64,000 bases of DNA from Pedobacter ginsengisoli (GCF_030244015.1 NZ_JASSYX010000001.1:496001-560000); one strand, 5' to 3'; shown: positions 45,629 through 54,291, counted from the first letter of the stretch. The notes: generated by a model from the letters alone, not told the origin. A program made the numbers and translations.

Positions 45629-46462
45629 ATGTTCAAAAATCCTTTTTCCTTTAACGGTCGAATACGCTGGCTGGAGTACGGGTTGAGTAATCTGATATTT
45701 TTTGTGCCATATATTCTAATTGGGCCTTATATAGAATCTGGGACAGCAATGGAACAGGCAGTGATGCTGATTCTGTATATCCCTCTTTCGTGGTTCATTT
45801 TTGCCCAGGGCGCCAAGCGCTGTCATGATAAAGGAGTGAATGGTTGGTGGCAGTTATTGCCATTTTATAGTTTGGTGTTGCTATTTTATAGAGGTGACGA
45901 AGGCGCAAATGAGTATGGCCCGGATCCTAAAGGAAAATACGCTCAGGTTGAGGGCGAGATTAAAGAACCTGAACTCATCACCCCAAGTGAAAAACCTCCA
46001 TTTCATATGAAAAACCTAAGCCAGCTTCTTGATGCAGAAGACCAGAACGGCAGTGTCATTGAAATTGACAACTTCATTAATTCGTGCCAGTACGGAGAAA
46101 ACTTTGAGAGGCTATCTGTGCCTCAAAAGAATTTTTTATTCAATCAGAATCTGGAGCGGGAAGTAAATAACGGGGGGTTCTGGCAGTTTTTTGTCAACTC
46201 CAGCGGAGAATACGCTCATGAAACAGTTCATTCATTACAGGAGATCGGAGCAATTAAAACTGCGGATATCGTTCAAAAAGCAATTGACCGGTTTCCAGTT
46301 TCCAAGGTTCCGAAAGACTGGGCAGAACGGAACAAGCTTGTAGAGGATATTGATCCTGAAAAAGAACTATGGGGCGACCTTGATAAAGAATTTTTTGAAT
46401 ACCAGGAGGATTTGAATGCATTGAATATGGGATTTGTAGCAAAGCACAAAGACTCATTTTAA
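45629..46462 (+). CDS. DUF805 membrane domain fused to a DUF4375 (DMP19-like) domain
   Basis: 277 residues. Residues 1-110 are DUF805: MFKNPFSFNGRIRWLEYG, hydrophobic segments, then AKRCHDKGVNGWWQLLPFY and NEYGPDPKGKY. Residues 130-275 are DUF4375/DMP19-like: LEREVNNGGFWQFFVNSSGE and AIKTADIVQKAIDRFP. DUF805 alone is normally about 120 residues, as in the copy at 62519. The fusion puts a small soluble domain on the cytoplasmic membrane. DUF4375 proteins are of unknown or immunity-like function. Leader copy A precedes it. Confidence 0.85.
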   Translation: MFKNPFSFNGRIRWLEYGLSNLIFFVPYILIGPYIESGTAMEQAVMLILYIPLSWFIFAQGAKRCHDKGVNGWWQLLPFYSLVLLFYRGDEGANEYGPDPKGKYAQVEGEIKEPELITPSEKPPFHMKNLSQLLDAEDQNGSVIEIDNFINSCQYGENFERLSVPQKNFLFNQNLEREVNNGGFWQFFVNSSGEYAHETVHSLQEIGAIKTADIVQKAIDRFPVSKVPKDWAERNKLVEDIDPEKELWGDLDKEFFEYQEDLNALNMGFVAKHKDSF

Positions 46463-46629
46463 AAGGACGCGAAGCGTATCGATATGGCAAAAAAAAAACC
46501 GTCATATCACCATCAATCCAGGTTTTTGTTGCTTAATTTAAGAGACAGGACTCATTTAAAATTTTTCGAATTATAATGAAGATTTAAAAGAAAAATATAT
46601 CTTGCACAAATCAAAAATTAAAGTCTCTC

Positions 46630-47874
46630 ATGATTCAGAATCTTTTTTCTGCTGTTTACAGAATACACAGATTGGCGTACGGGTTGTCGTTCATTATAGT
46701 CATTACCCTATTGGTATTTTCAGGTTGTTCAAAAGGTAAAACTCCGGACCCCGATCCCGTAACCGTACCCGAACAAAAACCTGAACCAGAGGAGGCGACA
46801 GTCAAAGCTGAAACCATAAGCTTATCTTTTATAACCCCTATTGCTGTAGAGATCAGGGGAAAAATCATCAATGAAGGCAAGAAAACGATTTTAGATCGTG
46901 GATTCGTTATTGCTTTTGGCACCAATACCGGCCATAAAGTATACGTTAAACCTGACCCGGCCTCAGATTTATTTGAAGTAAAGATCGATAACTTTCATCT
47001 TCCCCTTGTGGATGGAGTCCTGCTTCCTGCGGTGGCCATAGCCTTTGTCACTGACGAAAAGGGGACACACTATGGAAACGCACTTTCACTCGAAATAGGG
47101 GGGATGGCCAGTAAAATCCAGCAAACAGGTGGTAAAACAGGTGACATCATTACCCTTGCCGGAAACTACCTGGATATGAAGAAGGAAGACACTAAGGTTC
47201 AGTTTGGACAAGTAGACGCCCAAGTCATTTCAGTGACAGATAAAGCCATTACTGCGGCAGTACCCCGGGGGATCAACGCTATCCATGGCGACCCAATGGA
47301 TGTAACGCTGGTGTGGCGTGGACAGCATCAATTGGTGGCCAGGTCTTTCTTTATCTGGGCGAATATAAAAGATGCCCAGCCAAGGACAGGCCCCTTAGGT
47401 ACAGTTGTCCGGTTTACCGGTGACAACCTGCCCCTCGAAAATGCATCAACTGCCCTGAAGGTATCATTTGGTGGTGTTCCTGTTATAGCGGATTACGACA
47501 CAGAGTATTTCTTCCGTGTCCCGTCAGAATTATCGAAGGATAAGGTCAAACTTTCTTACCAACAGGGACCTCAAAGCGTCGAATTGCCTTTCGAATTTAC
47601 AGTAACGCCTCCTGTGATTAAATCCATAAGCCCAAACCCGGCATCTAAAACCGATCCTATCACCCTAAAAATGGAAAACTCACTGCCCCACTGGGAAGGC
47701 GAAAAAGATGCCATAGTAGATGTTGGAGGTTTCAAAACCACCGCACGGGCCAATGAACAGGGAGACCTGGTATTTCTACCCTTCAGGGCCTTTCCAACTG
47801 GTCAAAACTATACGGTTACCATCACGGTTGGACCGCATACGCTTACAGCTCCTCAGCCACTGGTGTATAAGTAG
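46630..47874 (+). CDS. IPT/TIG-domain lipoprotein (paralogue of 61021)
   Basis: 414 residues. The N-terminus MIQNLFSAVYRIHRLAYGLS is alignable with DUF805 starts, but the following helix now acts as a lipoprotein signal ending LVFSGC. Mature protein: an all-beta domain (about 60-155), then three IPT/TIG Ig-like repeats (GGKTGDIITLAGNYL; GPLGTVVRFTGDNLP; VTPPVIKSISPNPAS). Paralogous throughout to the lipoprotein at 61.0-62.25 kb. Probably exposed in the outer membrane or periplasm; IPT/TIG repeats usually mediate binding. A Bacteroidota-type fibronectin-like first domain seems likely. Confidence 0.8.
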   Translation: MIQNLFSAVYRIHRLAYGLSFIIVITLLVFSGCSKGKTPDPDPVTVPEQKPEPEEATVKAETISLSFITPIAVEIRGKIINEGKKTILDRGFVIAFGTNTGHKVYVKPDPASDLFEVKIDNFHLPLVDGVLLPAVAIAFVTDEKGTHYGNALSLEIGGMASKIQQTGGKTGDIITLAGNYLDMKKEDTKVQFGQVDAQVISVTDKAITAAVPRGINAIHGDPMDVTLVWRGQHQLVARSFFIWANIKDAQPRTGPLGTVVRFTGDNLPLENASTALKVSFGGVPVIADYDTEYFFRVPSELSKDKVKLSYQQGPQSVELPFEFTVTPPVIKSISPNPASKTDPITLKMENSLPHWEGEKDAIVDVGGFKTTARANEQGDLVFLPFRAFPTGQNYTVTITVGPHTLTAPQPLVYK

Positions 47875-47888
47875 ATTTAGTCATACGC

Positions 47889-48308
47889 TTGCTATACTTA
47901 TTTCTTCTTGCCTTTATCCCAGCGATCCCGGAAGCACAAGGAAATCTATCCTCTCTAAAACAGGATGTTGATCGCTATGCCGAGGCTGACCCATGAACTG
48001 GAACGCTACGATGTGTTTTACCTTCAACCCAATAGATACTTCCATGCAGACAAAATTACATGGTTTATACGCTCTTTCCGAAATTATATACTCAGCAGCA
48101 GTTTAATGCAGATATTTCAGGTATTTATGATTTTGAGCCGCGTAAGAATTTACATGTGTTGTCAAAGGATGAGAAATCCCGGGTTTTGGTGATTCATAAG
48201 GACAATTGGCTGGACATAGAGATCTTGTATTACTATACAGCCGAAACTGAACCTTATCTTGAAGATGTAATGAACGAAACGAGGCGGATGCTGAAGTTTA
48301 GGTATTGA
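47889..48308 (+). pseudogene. Frameshifted gene for a small exported protein
   Basis: TTG at 47889 opens a signal peptide (LYLFLLAFIPAIPEAQG) and is closed by TGA at 47994. The next plausible coding stretch is in another frame (HELERYDVFYLQPNRYFHAD, about 47995-48052). From about 48060 the first frame resumes (MVYTLFPKLYTQQQ...; KSRVLVIHKDNWLDIEILYY) to TGA at 48306-48308. Two compensating indels would restore one protein of about 140 residues. No family is recognised. This fills most of the gap between the lipoprotein and the MORN gene. Confidence 0.5.
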
Positions 48309-48352
48309 ATTTAAAAAATAAATATTTGTAGATTTAATTGAAATTAGCGCTT

Positions 48353-49165
48353 ATGTTTAAAAATCCTTTTGCTTTTGGTGCGAGAATTCTGTTTGCAGTT
48401 ATTCTCGTTTTTGTTGGTTTAGCTGTTAGTAGCCAAGAGGTTCAGAAACTGGACTTCTGCAATTGCATAGATAAAATTGATCAAACCAGTCCTAGCCTGA
48501 ACGGAAAGTTTCAGCGCGAGTGTGATGGCAAATTGAATGAAACCGGTGCATTTGAAGCAGGTGTCAAAGTTGGAGAGTGGGTTACCTACAGCAAAAAGGG
48601 TACGGTGATCAAGAAAGTGAATTACAGCAAGGGAAAGCTCAGTGGCCCTGTCGAGTTATTCTATTTTAATGGAAAGCCCAAATTAAGGGCGTCATTTGAG
48701 GATGGAAAACCTGCGGCCGAGTGGACCTACTATACCAGCAATGGTAAAGTTCTGATCAGTGGAAAATACGATAACGGTAAACCCATTGACCTCTGGACCA
48801 TATACAAAGGCAGCAAAAGTGTGGTTCAATACGATTTCAATAACTCAAAGTACATTGTAAAATCCCAGCCTGATACCCGTAGTTCCGGGAGTTTCATGAG
48901 AAATGACAATACCGGAGAATATTTCTTCTTTTATTTTTCTACTGAAGGTCCGGTGGAGGAGACGGCCCCATTGGGTGGGCAAAAGTTTGCGATCAGCCTT
49001 CTTCAGGATTTGTATGAAATTCCGCTCGACTATTGGGATACTTTTATCCAATACGAATATCTGGCAGCGGTGTCTATTGCCAAGACGCATCAGGCCAACT
49101 TTTCCATTAGTCGAACTGATAAGGAATACAGTATAAACAATGAAATTGTTATCCATTTATTATAA
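48353..49165 (+). CDS. MORN-repeat exported protein with DUF805-like first codons, C-terminally frameshifted
   Basis: 270 residues. First residues MFKNPFAFGARI copy a DUF805 start, after which the hydrophobic stretch becomes a signal peptide (FAVILVFVGLAVSSQ). Residues 45-150 hold MORN-type repeats (GAFEAGVKVGEWVTYSKKGT; GKLSGPVELFYFNGKPKLRA; GKPAAEWTYYTSNGK). The tail ends at TAA 49163-49165, but the next frame continues coding-like sequence to 49374, so one base was probably lost near 49160. An upstream in-frame TTG (48338) exists, but ATG 48353 matches the other copies of the leader. Confidence 0.72.
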   Translation: MFKNPFAFGARILFAVILVFVGLAVSSQEVQKLDFCNCIDKIDQTSPSLNGKFQRECDGKLNETGAFEAGVKVGEWVTYSKKGTVIKKVNYSKGKLSGPVELFYFNGKPKLRASFEDGKPAAEWTYYTSNGKVLISGKYDNGKPIDLWTIYKGSKSVVQYDFNNSKYIVKSQPDTRSSGSFMRNDNTGEYFFFYFSTEGPVEETAPLGGQKFAISLLQDLYEIPLDYWDTFIQYEYLAAVSIAKTHQANFSISRTDKEYSINNEIVIHLL

Positions 49166-49374
49166 AGACAAACCCTGATTCAAAGATTAAGAAAGTGGAT
49201 CATACGGAATTGTCCAGAAAGCTACTGGACATGAAGATTGAAGAAACTTTCAGTTTCTTACCTCCATGGGTTTTCAGCGGACAATCAGAAGTTAAAATAC
49301 GCCTGCCTTATGTTGTAAACCGCATAAACCGCCAGGCTGATTTAGACAAGCCCAAGGAGAGGGAATACAATTGA
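49159..49374 (+). pseudogene. Out-of-frame C-terminal end of the MORN protein
   Basis: The frame is open from inside the MORN gene to TGA at 49372-49374 and reads IKTNPDSKIKKVDHTELSRK, then LLDMKIEETFSFLPPWVFSG and VKIRLPYVVNRINRQ. This resembles the end of TonB-C-like or MORN proteins (helix, then WxxG.. and a VKIRLP strand). It joins naturally to the upstream ...NNEIVIHL of the other frame if one base is restored. Read alone from GTG 49195 it would be 59 residues. Confidence 0.5.
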
Positions 49375-49425
49375 GGAATGTATTTTATATAAAGAATTGT
49401 TAATTTAGAGGCAACGCTTATCGTA

Positions 49426-50070
49426 ATGACATTAAAATCCAATTTCTTCCGGGCCTGTTTGTTCGTTTTTGCCTGGGGCCTTCTGTGCAGCCAAAAGCTA
49501 TACGCCCAAATGGACTACATTACCAGGGTGGAGAAAGCCTGCAAATGTCCGGAGTTTAATAAAACACAAAGCTTTTATAAGCTGCTGCCCATCGGCAAAT
49601 CACCAAATGAAATTGAAATAAGGCTGGTCAGTCACGGTATGACCGGCCCAAATTATTCGATCATTAGTTTTGACAAGGGAAAGTACGCTGCGGTATATTA
49701 TGCGACCAGGTATTTTACACAGCGTCCGAGCAAACTAAAATTAAGCCCATATAACCGTTTTGAAATTAAGAATAAAAGACTGGATACGGTCATGGGCAAA
49801 TTGCTTAAACTAAAGGTTTCCGAATGGAAAGATCCGGGATTCAGGATCACTAATATTGCTGATCTCGGTGTTATGGATATCCATTTCAAGATAAACCAGG
49901 ATACAGGCAGTTACAGTTTTCAGTCACCAGAAGCATTGCTGCGGGCCCATCCGGATGTTGAAACCTATCAAAATCTCAACAAGATTGTAAACCTTTTTTA
50001 TTCGATCACCAAGGATGCCCGTTATAAAGACGCCAGAAAAAGGGGGTACAGGGGGAAAAAATATCAGTGA
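49426..50070 (+). CDS. Exported hypothetical protein
   Basis: 214 residues with a signal peptide (ACLFVFAWGLLCSQKLYAQ). Mature part: CKCPEFNKTQSFYKLLPIG near the N-terminus, RLDTVMGKLLKLKVSEW in the middle and a basic C-terminus (KDARYKDARKRGYRGKKYQ). It seems distantly related in plan to the exported protein at 55493-56194 (LDSVM motif, YxxLxKIxxLFYxxTK near the end). No family recognised. It shares one base with the start of the metallopeptidase. Confidence 0.65.
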   Translation: MTLKSNFFRACLFVFAWGLLCSQKLYAQMDYITRVEKACKCPEFNKTQSFYKLLPIGKSPNEIEIRLVSHGMTGPNYSIISFDKGKYAAVYYATRYFTQRPSKLKLSPYNRFEIKNKRLDTVMGKLLKLKVSEWKDPGFRITNIADLGVMDIHFKINQDTGSYSFQSPEALLRAHPDVETYQNLNKIVNLFYSITKDARYKDARKRGYRGKKYQ

Positions 50071-50972
50071 TGATGTCAAAACCAGCAAAAGTGAAATTAG
50101 CCATTATACTGGTGTTGTGCACGTTGTCGGTGGCCGCTCAGGTACCAGCGAAAACACAATCAGAAGCGGAACAATTTTCTTCTAAATACGGTAAGCCAAT
50201 CGCATCGGCAAGCCAATTGAAGGACTCTGTTTCCAGTATTTCAAAAGTCCCCGCTACCTTTCGTTTCAATCCTTATTATCAAAAATACCTTAACGCAGTC
50301 GGATTACCCATTATCGGTTCCTCAAACGTCAGCGACAAAGCCTTCTACAAGACCAGGGAAATCGTACTTATGATGCTCAGGAAATCGCCCGCTATAAAAG
50401 CAAAAATGATCGAAAATAATGTCCGGATCGCCATAATCGGAAAATACGAACAGCTCACTGATTTGCCGGAATATAATAATATGGACAAATGGATCAATCA
50501 AAGAGCAAGGGGTCTTGGAGGTTTGATAGATTTCCCGCTGACAAGTTGTGCAGAGGAAAACGTTTTGGGTTTGAGCCCCGATCGCTATAACGGAGAAGAC
50601 ATACTGATCCACGAGTTTGCACATACCATACACATGATGGGAATTTCGCTTGTAGACAAAGATTTCAATGGTCAGCTTAATTCCTGCTACGACAATGCAC
50701 TTGCTCAGGGATTATGGAAAAACACGTATGCAATATCCAGCGTAGGTGAATATTTTGCAAAAGGTGTTCAAAGCTGGTTCAATGTTAACAAAGATGTACT
50801 AACAGCCAATGGAATTGATAATGAAATTGACACAAATGCAGAGCTCAAATTATATGATCCCAGTCTCTACAAACTGATCAGCAAATATTTCAACAACGAG
50901 CAACAGAACAGCAGCATTCATTTTGAGAAAAAAATAAATAGAAAATGGATGCCATGGGATGCACGGCAATAA
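50070..50972 (+). CDS. Exported zinc metallopeptidase-like protein (HEFAH motif)
   Basis: About 300 residues with signal peptide (LAIILVLCTLSVAAQ). Zinc motif ILIHEFAHTIHMMG at about residue 180 and a likely third ligand Glu in SSVGEYFAKGVQSWFN about 45 residues later, the gluzincin pattern. The order of motifs (HEFAHxIH, GLWKNTYA, EYFAKGxQSWF, LKLYDPSLYKLI) matches the anthrax-lethal-factor/ATLF-like peptidases found in secreted bacterial proteins. Starts at the ATG overlapping the upstream TGA (TGATG). Substrate unknown. Confidence 0.78.
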   Translation: MMSKPAKVKLAIILVLCTLSVAAQVPAKTQSEAEQFSSKYGKPIASASQLKDSVSSISKVPATFRFNPYYQKYLNAVGLPIIGSSNVSDKAFYKTREIVLMMLRKSPAIKAKMIENNVRIAIIGKYEQLTDLPEYNNMDKWINQRARGLGGLIDFPLTSCAEENVLGLSPDRYNGEDILIHEFAHTIHMMGISLVDKDFNGQLNSCYDNALAQGLWKNTYAISSVGEYFAKGVQSWFNVNKDVLTANGIDNEIDTNAELKLYDPSLYKLISKYFNNEQQNSSIHFEKKINRKWMPWDARQ

Positions 50973-50990
50973 ACAGAAAAAATATCAAAG

Positions 50991-51638
50991 ATGAAATCAA
51001 TTTACCTCCTATTACTATCGGCACTTTTAAGTGTATCCGTTTACGGACAAAAGACAGATACTATCTATTACGATTCGGACTGGAAGGCATCCACTAAGGA
51101 AAAAAGTTCCTATTACCGCATCACAAAACCAGCACAGTCAGGTAAGGGATATGATGTTGAAGACTATTTCAATTCCGGGAAGATCCAAATGAGAGGAACC
51201 TACACTTCTCTTTCGCCGGAAGTGAAAAACGGGACATTTATCTGGTACTATGAAAATGGAAATAAGGAAACTGAGACCGTTTATGAAAACAATGTGCAGA
51301 AATCGACACAGCACTGGGATCAGGCTGGTAATATAGAGGCCAGAAAGATTGAAAAACAACCAACATTCCCAGGCGGAATGGGCAACTTCTACAAATATAT
51401 TTCAGAAAATTTCAGGTACCCGAGCGTCAATAATTACCGGCCAAAAGGCATCATCAGAATCAGTTTCGTAGTAGATAAAGATGGCAGCATATCAGACGTA
51501 TATGCCAGCGAAACCTTAGATCCATACCTGGATGCCGAAGCTGTCAGGGTAGTGAAGAATTCGCCGAAATGGGAACCAGGCATTCAGGACGGGAAAGTCG
51601 TAAGAGTAAAGTATAACGTACCAATTTCTATGAAATAA
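50991..51638 (+). CDS. Exported MORN / TonB C-terminal domain protein
   Basis: 215 residues with signal peptide (IYLLLLSALLSVSVYGQ). Middle: MORN-like strands (GKIQMRGTYTSLSPEVKNGT; FIWYYENGNKETETVYENN). C-terminal 80 residues are a TonB C-like domain (FPGGMGNFYKYISENFRYPS; GIIRISFVVDKDGSISDVYA; WEPGIQDGKVVRVKYNVP). No membrane anchor of TonB is present, so it does not act as TonB itself; such exported proteins are common in Bacteroidota and their job is not known. Same strand as the metallopeptidase. Confidence 0.82.
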   Translation: MKSIYLLLLSALLSVSVYGQKTDTIYYDSDWKASTKEKSSYYRITKPAQSGKGYDVEDYFNSGKIQMRGTYTSLSPEVKNGTFIWYYENGNKETETVYENNVQKSTQHWDQAGNIEARKIEKQPTFPGGMGNFYKYISENFRYPSVNNYRPKGIIRISFVVDKDGSISDVYASETLDPYLDAEAVRVVKNSPKWEPGIQDGKVVRVKYNVPISMK

Positions 51639-51653
51639 CTAATAACCGCTCTT

Positions 51654-51710
51654 ATGTTCATAAATCCTTTTTCTTTTCACGGCCGGATAGCATCCAGAGA
51701 TTCGCGGTAA
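51654..51710 (+). pseudogene. Broken DUF805 start (18 codons)
   Basis: ATG at 51654 begins MFINPFSFHGRIASRDSR, the DUF805 opening found at 45629 and 62519, then stops at TAA 51708-51710. It follows AATAACCGCTCTT, a weak copy of the shared leader. No DUF805 body follows; instead the 34-bp repeat from the 45-kb locus appears 13 bases later. Confidence 0.75.
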
Positions 51711-51723
51711 CCACACATTTTAC

Positions 51724-51757
51724 TTAGATCAACAGATCAAAGCCTCACATGTTTGCA
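51724..51757. repeat. 34-bp repeat, copy 2
   Basis: Matches 45498-45531 at 31 of 34 bases. It lies just behind the broken DUF805 start, so this locus combines the two sides of the 45-kb intergenic region in altered order. Confidence 0.8.
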
Positions 51758-51786
51758 GCTTCTTCATTTCGGACATGAAGGAGCAT

Positions 51787-52101
51787 TTATTCCCCGGCTC
51801 TTTCCAATTTTTCATACTTATAAACCAGCATCTTGCCACTGGCCCTAAAGATGCTGTCTTGTTGTATATCCTTACGGTACTCGGTCAAAACAACAAAGTC
51901 TGAACTTACCAGGATCGCATTCTGATTTGTTGGGGCCTTTCCATTCCGGGAACTAAACATGGCAGGTATTTCCTTTTGCACTGAGGATCTGTACAAATCT
52001 CTTTTCCAGTTATAGAGGTTGGTGTCGTCGTTGCTGAATTTATCTTTTTTACAGCCGAGTACGGCAATTAGTAGCAACGCTATGAGAATGTTCTTTTTCA
52101 T
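51787..52101 (-). CDS. Small putative lipoprotein
   Basis: 104 residues. Signal and lipobox LLLIAVLGC at residues 9-17, then KKDKFSNDD. Mature part short and charged (NLYNWKRDLYRSSVQKEIPA; ILVSSDFVVLTEYRKDIQQD). No family recognised. Confidence 0.62.
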   Translation of the reverse strand: MKKNILIALLLIAVLGCKKDKFSNDDTNLYNWKRDLYRSSVQKEIPAMFSSRNGKAPTNQNAILVSSDFVVLTEYRKDIQQDSIFRASGKMLVYKYEKLERAGE

Positions 52102-52277
52102 GTGAGTTCGTTTCCTGAAAATAAGTAAATAAAAGCGATCTCACCAAATTTACCATTGCGATTTAACACTTATTAACTTAACACTTAGATCTTTACTCCC
52201 GTTAAAACTTATCGTTTTGATTTAACAGAACAAAAGGCCATTTTTATTAATCCTGGAACGACCCTAAAAATCACATT

Positions 52278-53468
52278 ATGTCTGCATATAAACGTCGCGA
52301 TTTCTTAAAACTCACTTCTCTGTCTGCCCTGCCGCTTATCACATCCGCTACTATGCCAACAAATACATTTGCAGCAGAACAAGCAGGGCTGTCAAAAGAT
52401 AGCGAAGCAGTTTACTTCATTAACGACGGAATTTTCTATCGGCCGGAAGATTTTATCAGCAAGCTCCAGGAGATTAATATCAGCAATCCAATAGAAAGAG
52501 ACAGCTATGGTGAAGGAGGCTCCATAGAAAAACTTTTAAAGAAATTTATAGAAATTACAGGAAAAGAAGCTGCTGTTTATCTGCCAACAGGGACATTAGC
52601 CAATCAGCTCGCAATTAGTTTTTTATGCGGAAACAATACCAAAGCATTTGTGCAGGAAACCAGTCATGTTTACAGGGATGAGGGAGATGCAGCGCAAACC
52701 TTGTTTAACAAAAGACTAATTCCCTTAGCGGAAGGAAAGGCGCATTTTAGCTTAGAAGAACTCAAAGCAGCCATCAAATACCATAAAGACGGAGAAGCAT
52801 TTATTGGTGAAGTTGGAACTGTATCTATAGAAACGCCCGTCAGAAGATGCGACAACCAAGCTTTTCCGTTAGAAGAAATTAAAAAGATTTCGGCCTATTG
52901 TAAAGAGCAGGGATATAAAATGCACCTTGATGGCGCCAGGTTGCACATGGCAACAGCATTTACAAACTCAACAGTGAAAGAATATTCAACTTATTTTGAT
53001 ACAGTTTATATGTGCTTGTATAAATATTTGGGAGCAACCGGTGGCGCTATATTATGTGGCGATAAAGTTGTGATTGACCAAATGCACCATCTCATCAAAA
53101 TTCATGGCGGCGGAATTTTCACCAATTGGCCGAGCGCTTCCATCGCTTTACATCATTTAAACAATATTGATGATGTAATGGAAAAAATTAAGGTAAAATC
53201 AGCCAACCTTTTTAATCTGTTTAGCCAACTTAAAGGCATCAAAATTCATCAGGTTACGAATGGTACAAATCAATTTAAGGTTTCAATAGCCAGAGGAATT
53301 GACCCGGTTAAACTAAATACAAGGTTAAGAGGAGAACATAATATTATTTTCGGCCTGCCGAGAGAAGAAGGTTTTGTAAAAATTAAAGTAAATCCAACAT
53401 TGCTGAGAAGAGGTAATCAGCGAATTTTCGATTCCTTTAAAGAAGCAATCGCATTTGCGAAAGTGTAA
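52278..53468 (+). CDS. Low-specificity threonine aldolase / beta-eliminating lyase family protein with Tat-like N-terminus
   Basis: 396 residues. Residues 45-395 are a fold-type I PLP enzyme: VYLPTGTLANQLAI, His in QETSHVYRDEGDAA, AFIGEVGTVSIETP, Asp/Arg in KMHLDGARLHMA and the PLP lysine in MCLYKYLGATGGAI. Threonine aldolases convert L-threonine to glycine and acetaldehyde. In front there is a twin-arginine-type leader (KRRDFLKLTSLSALPLITSA) which the cytoplasmic enzyme lacks, suggesting export with cofactor bound. The start at 52278 is needed to include it. Periplasmic role unknown. Confidence 0.8.
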   Translation: MSAYKRRDFLKLTSLSALPLITSATMPTNTFAAEQAGLSKDSEAVYFINDGIFYRPEDFISKLQEINISNPIERDSYGEGGSIEKLLKKFIEITGKEAAVYLPTGTLANQLAISFLCGNNTKAFVQETSHVYRDEGDAAQTLFNKRLIPLAEGKAHFSLEELKAAIKYHKDGEAFIGEVGTVSIETPVRRCDNQAFPLEEIKKISAYCKEQGYKMHLDGARLHMATAFTNSTVKEYSTYFDTVYMCLYKYLGATGGAILCGDKVVIDQMHHLIKIHGGGIFTNWPSASIALHHLNNIDDVMEKIKVKSANLFNLFSQLKGIKIHQVTNGTNQFKVSIARGIDPVKLNTRLRGEHNIIFGLPREEGFVKIKVNPTLLRRGNQRIFDSFKEAIAFAKV

Positions 53469-53501
53469 TTCTAATGATCCAGGACAGAGAAATACCCTTA
53501 A

Positions 53502-54251
53502 CTATCTCAAAAACCATGCTATTGGTATCGCAATCAAATTGAAACATGTATGAAACAGCATAGAATAAGGCAGTCCGTATTTTAGCCTGGTGTATCCCAT
53601 GCTCAGGCCGCCAAATATTTGAGAGGAAACATACAATAAAAATGAGGGGTCTGCGAAGGTCAACCCCTTTGCATTTGTGATATGGACCAGACCAAATATG
53701 ATGGCCGTAAAATAAAATAAGAATATAAAGTAGCGCCTCCATGCCCGGCTCGCCCGCCTGCCACGAAACCCATTCATCAGGGCGTGAAATACCAGGGCAA
53801 CTGCCAATAATATCACTGCCCCACAAAACAGTATATAATCGTTTTCAGTAAACCAGAACATGCTAAATATCAATGAGAGCATCACAAAATAGATGCTGAG
53901 CACCGGCTTTCCCAGTTGCCAGCGAAATATACATTCCTCGATCACTGGAGCCAGGACGCCACCTAACAGCAAGGCCACCGGCAACCCCCATTCGAACATG
54001 TCGGCTTCCTCATATTCCCTGATTAGTTTCAGACTAAGCAAAGTATAAAAAATGCCCATGACCAGCGTAGCAAACAGGAAATCTAAAATCAGCAGGGCTA
54101 TAAAGTCATTTTTGAGGTTTTTTTTGCTGGACGATATTCTCAATAAGTGCGGGTATTTCAGGAATTGCCAATAAGCTAAGAGCGTCGCTTTCATCATGAA
54201 CGTGATCTTTTGAAGTATCTGTGAACCCACCTGATAGAGCGTTGAGTTCAT
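53502..54251 (-). CDS. CPBP family intramembrane glutamic endopeptidase
   Basis: 249 residues with about six or seven membrane segments. The CPBP (Abi/CaaX-protease-like) motifs are present: EExxxR in VIEECIFRWQL, FxxxH in FGLVHITNA and HxxxN in LFHTCFNLIAIP. Function usually unknown; linked in other bacteria to bacteriocin immunity or prenyl-protein processing. ATG 54251 (MNSTLYQVG) is chosen because the same start context recurs at 56366 and 60928. The first 40 codons and their upstream region exist as a second partial copy at 56214-56294, and a diverged end of the gene at 55089-55178. Confidence 0.82.
   Translation of the reverse strand: MNSTLYQVGSQILQKITFMMKATLLAYWQFLKYPHLLRISSSKKNLKNDFIALLILDFLFATLVMGIFYTLLSLKLIREYEEADMFEWGLPVALLLGGVLAPVIEECIFRWQLGKPVLSIYFVMLSLIFSMFWFTENDYILFCGAVILLAVALVFHALMNGFRGRRASRAWRRYFIFLFYFTAIIFGLVHITNAKGLTFADPSFLLYVSSQIFGGLSMGYTRLKYGLPYSMLFHTCFNLIAIPIAWFLR
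54155..54235 (-). repeat. 81-bp repeat, copy 1 (inside CPBP gene start)
   Basis: Matches 56214-56294 at 79 of 81 bases, including CAATAAGCTAAGAGCGTCGC. It covers about codons 6-32 of the CPBP gene. Confidence 0.9.
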
Positions 54252-54255
54252 ATCG

Positions 54256-54291
54256 CAATTTAACAAAATTCGATAGCAATCAAAATGGGTT
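54256..54291. repeat. 36-bp divergent-promoter repeat, copy 1
   Basis: CAATTTAACAAAATTCGATA through ATGGGTT. Repeats with one mismatch at 56371-56406 and with about six at 60933-60968. Each copy lies just upstream of a left-facing start codon (54251, 56366, 60928). Confidence 0.85.
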
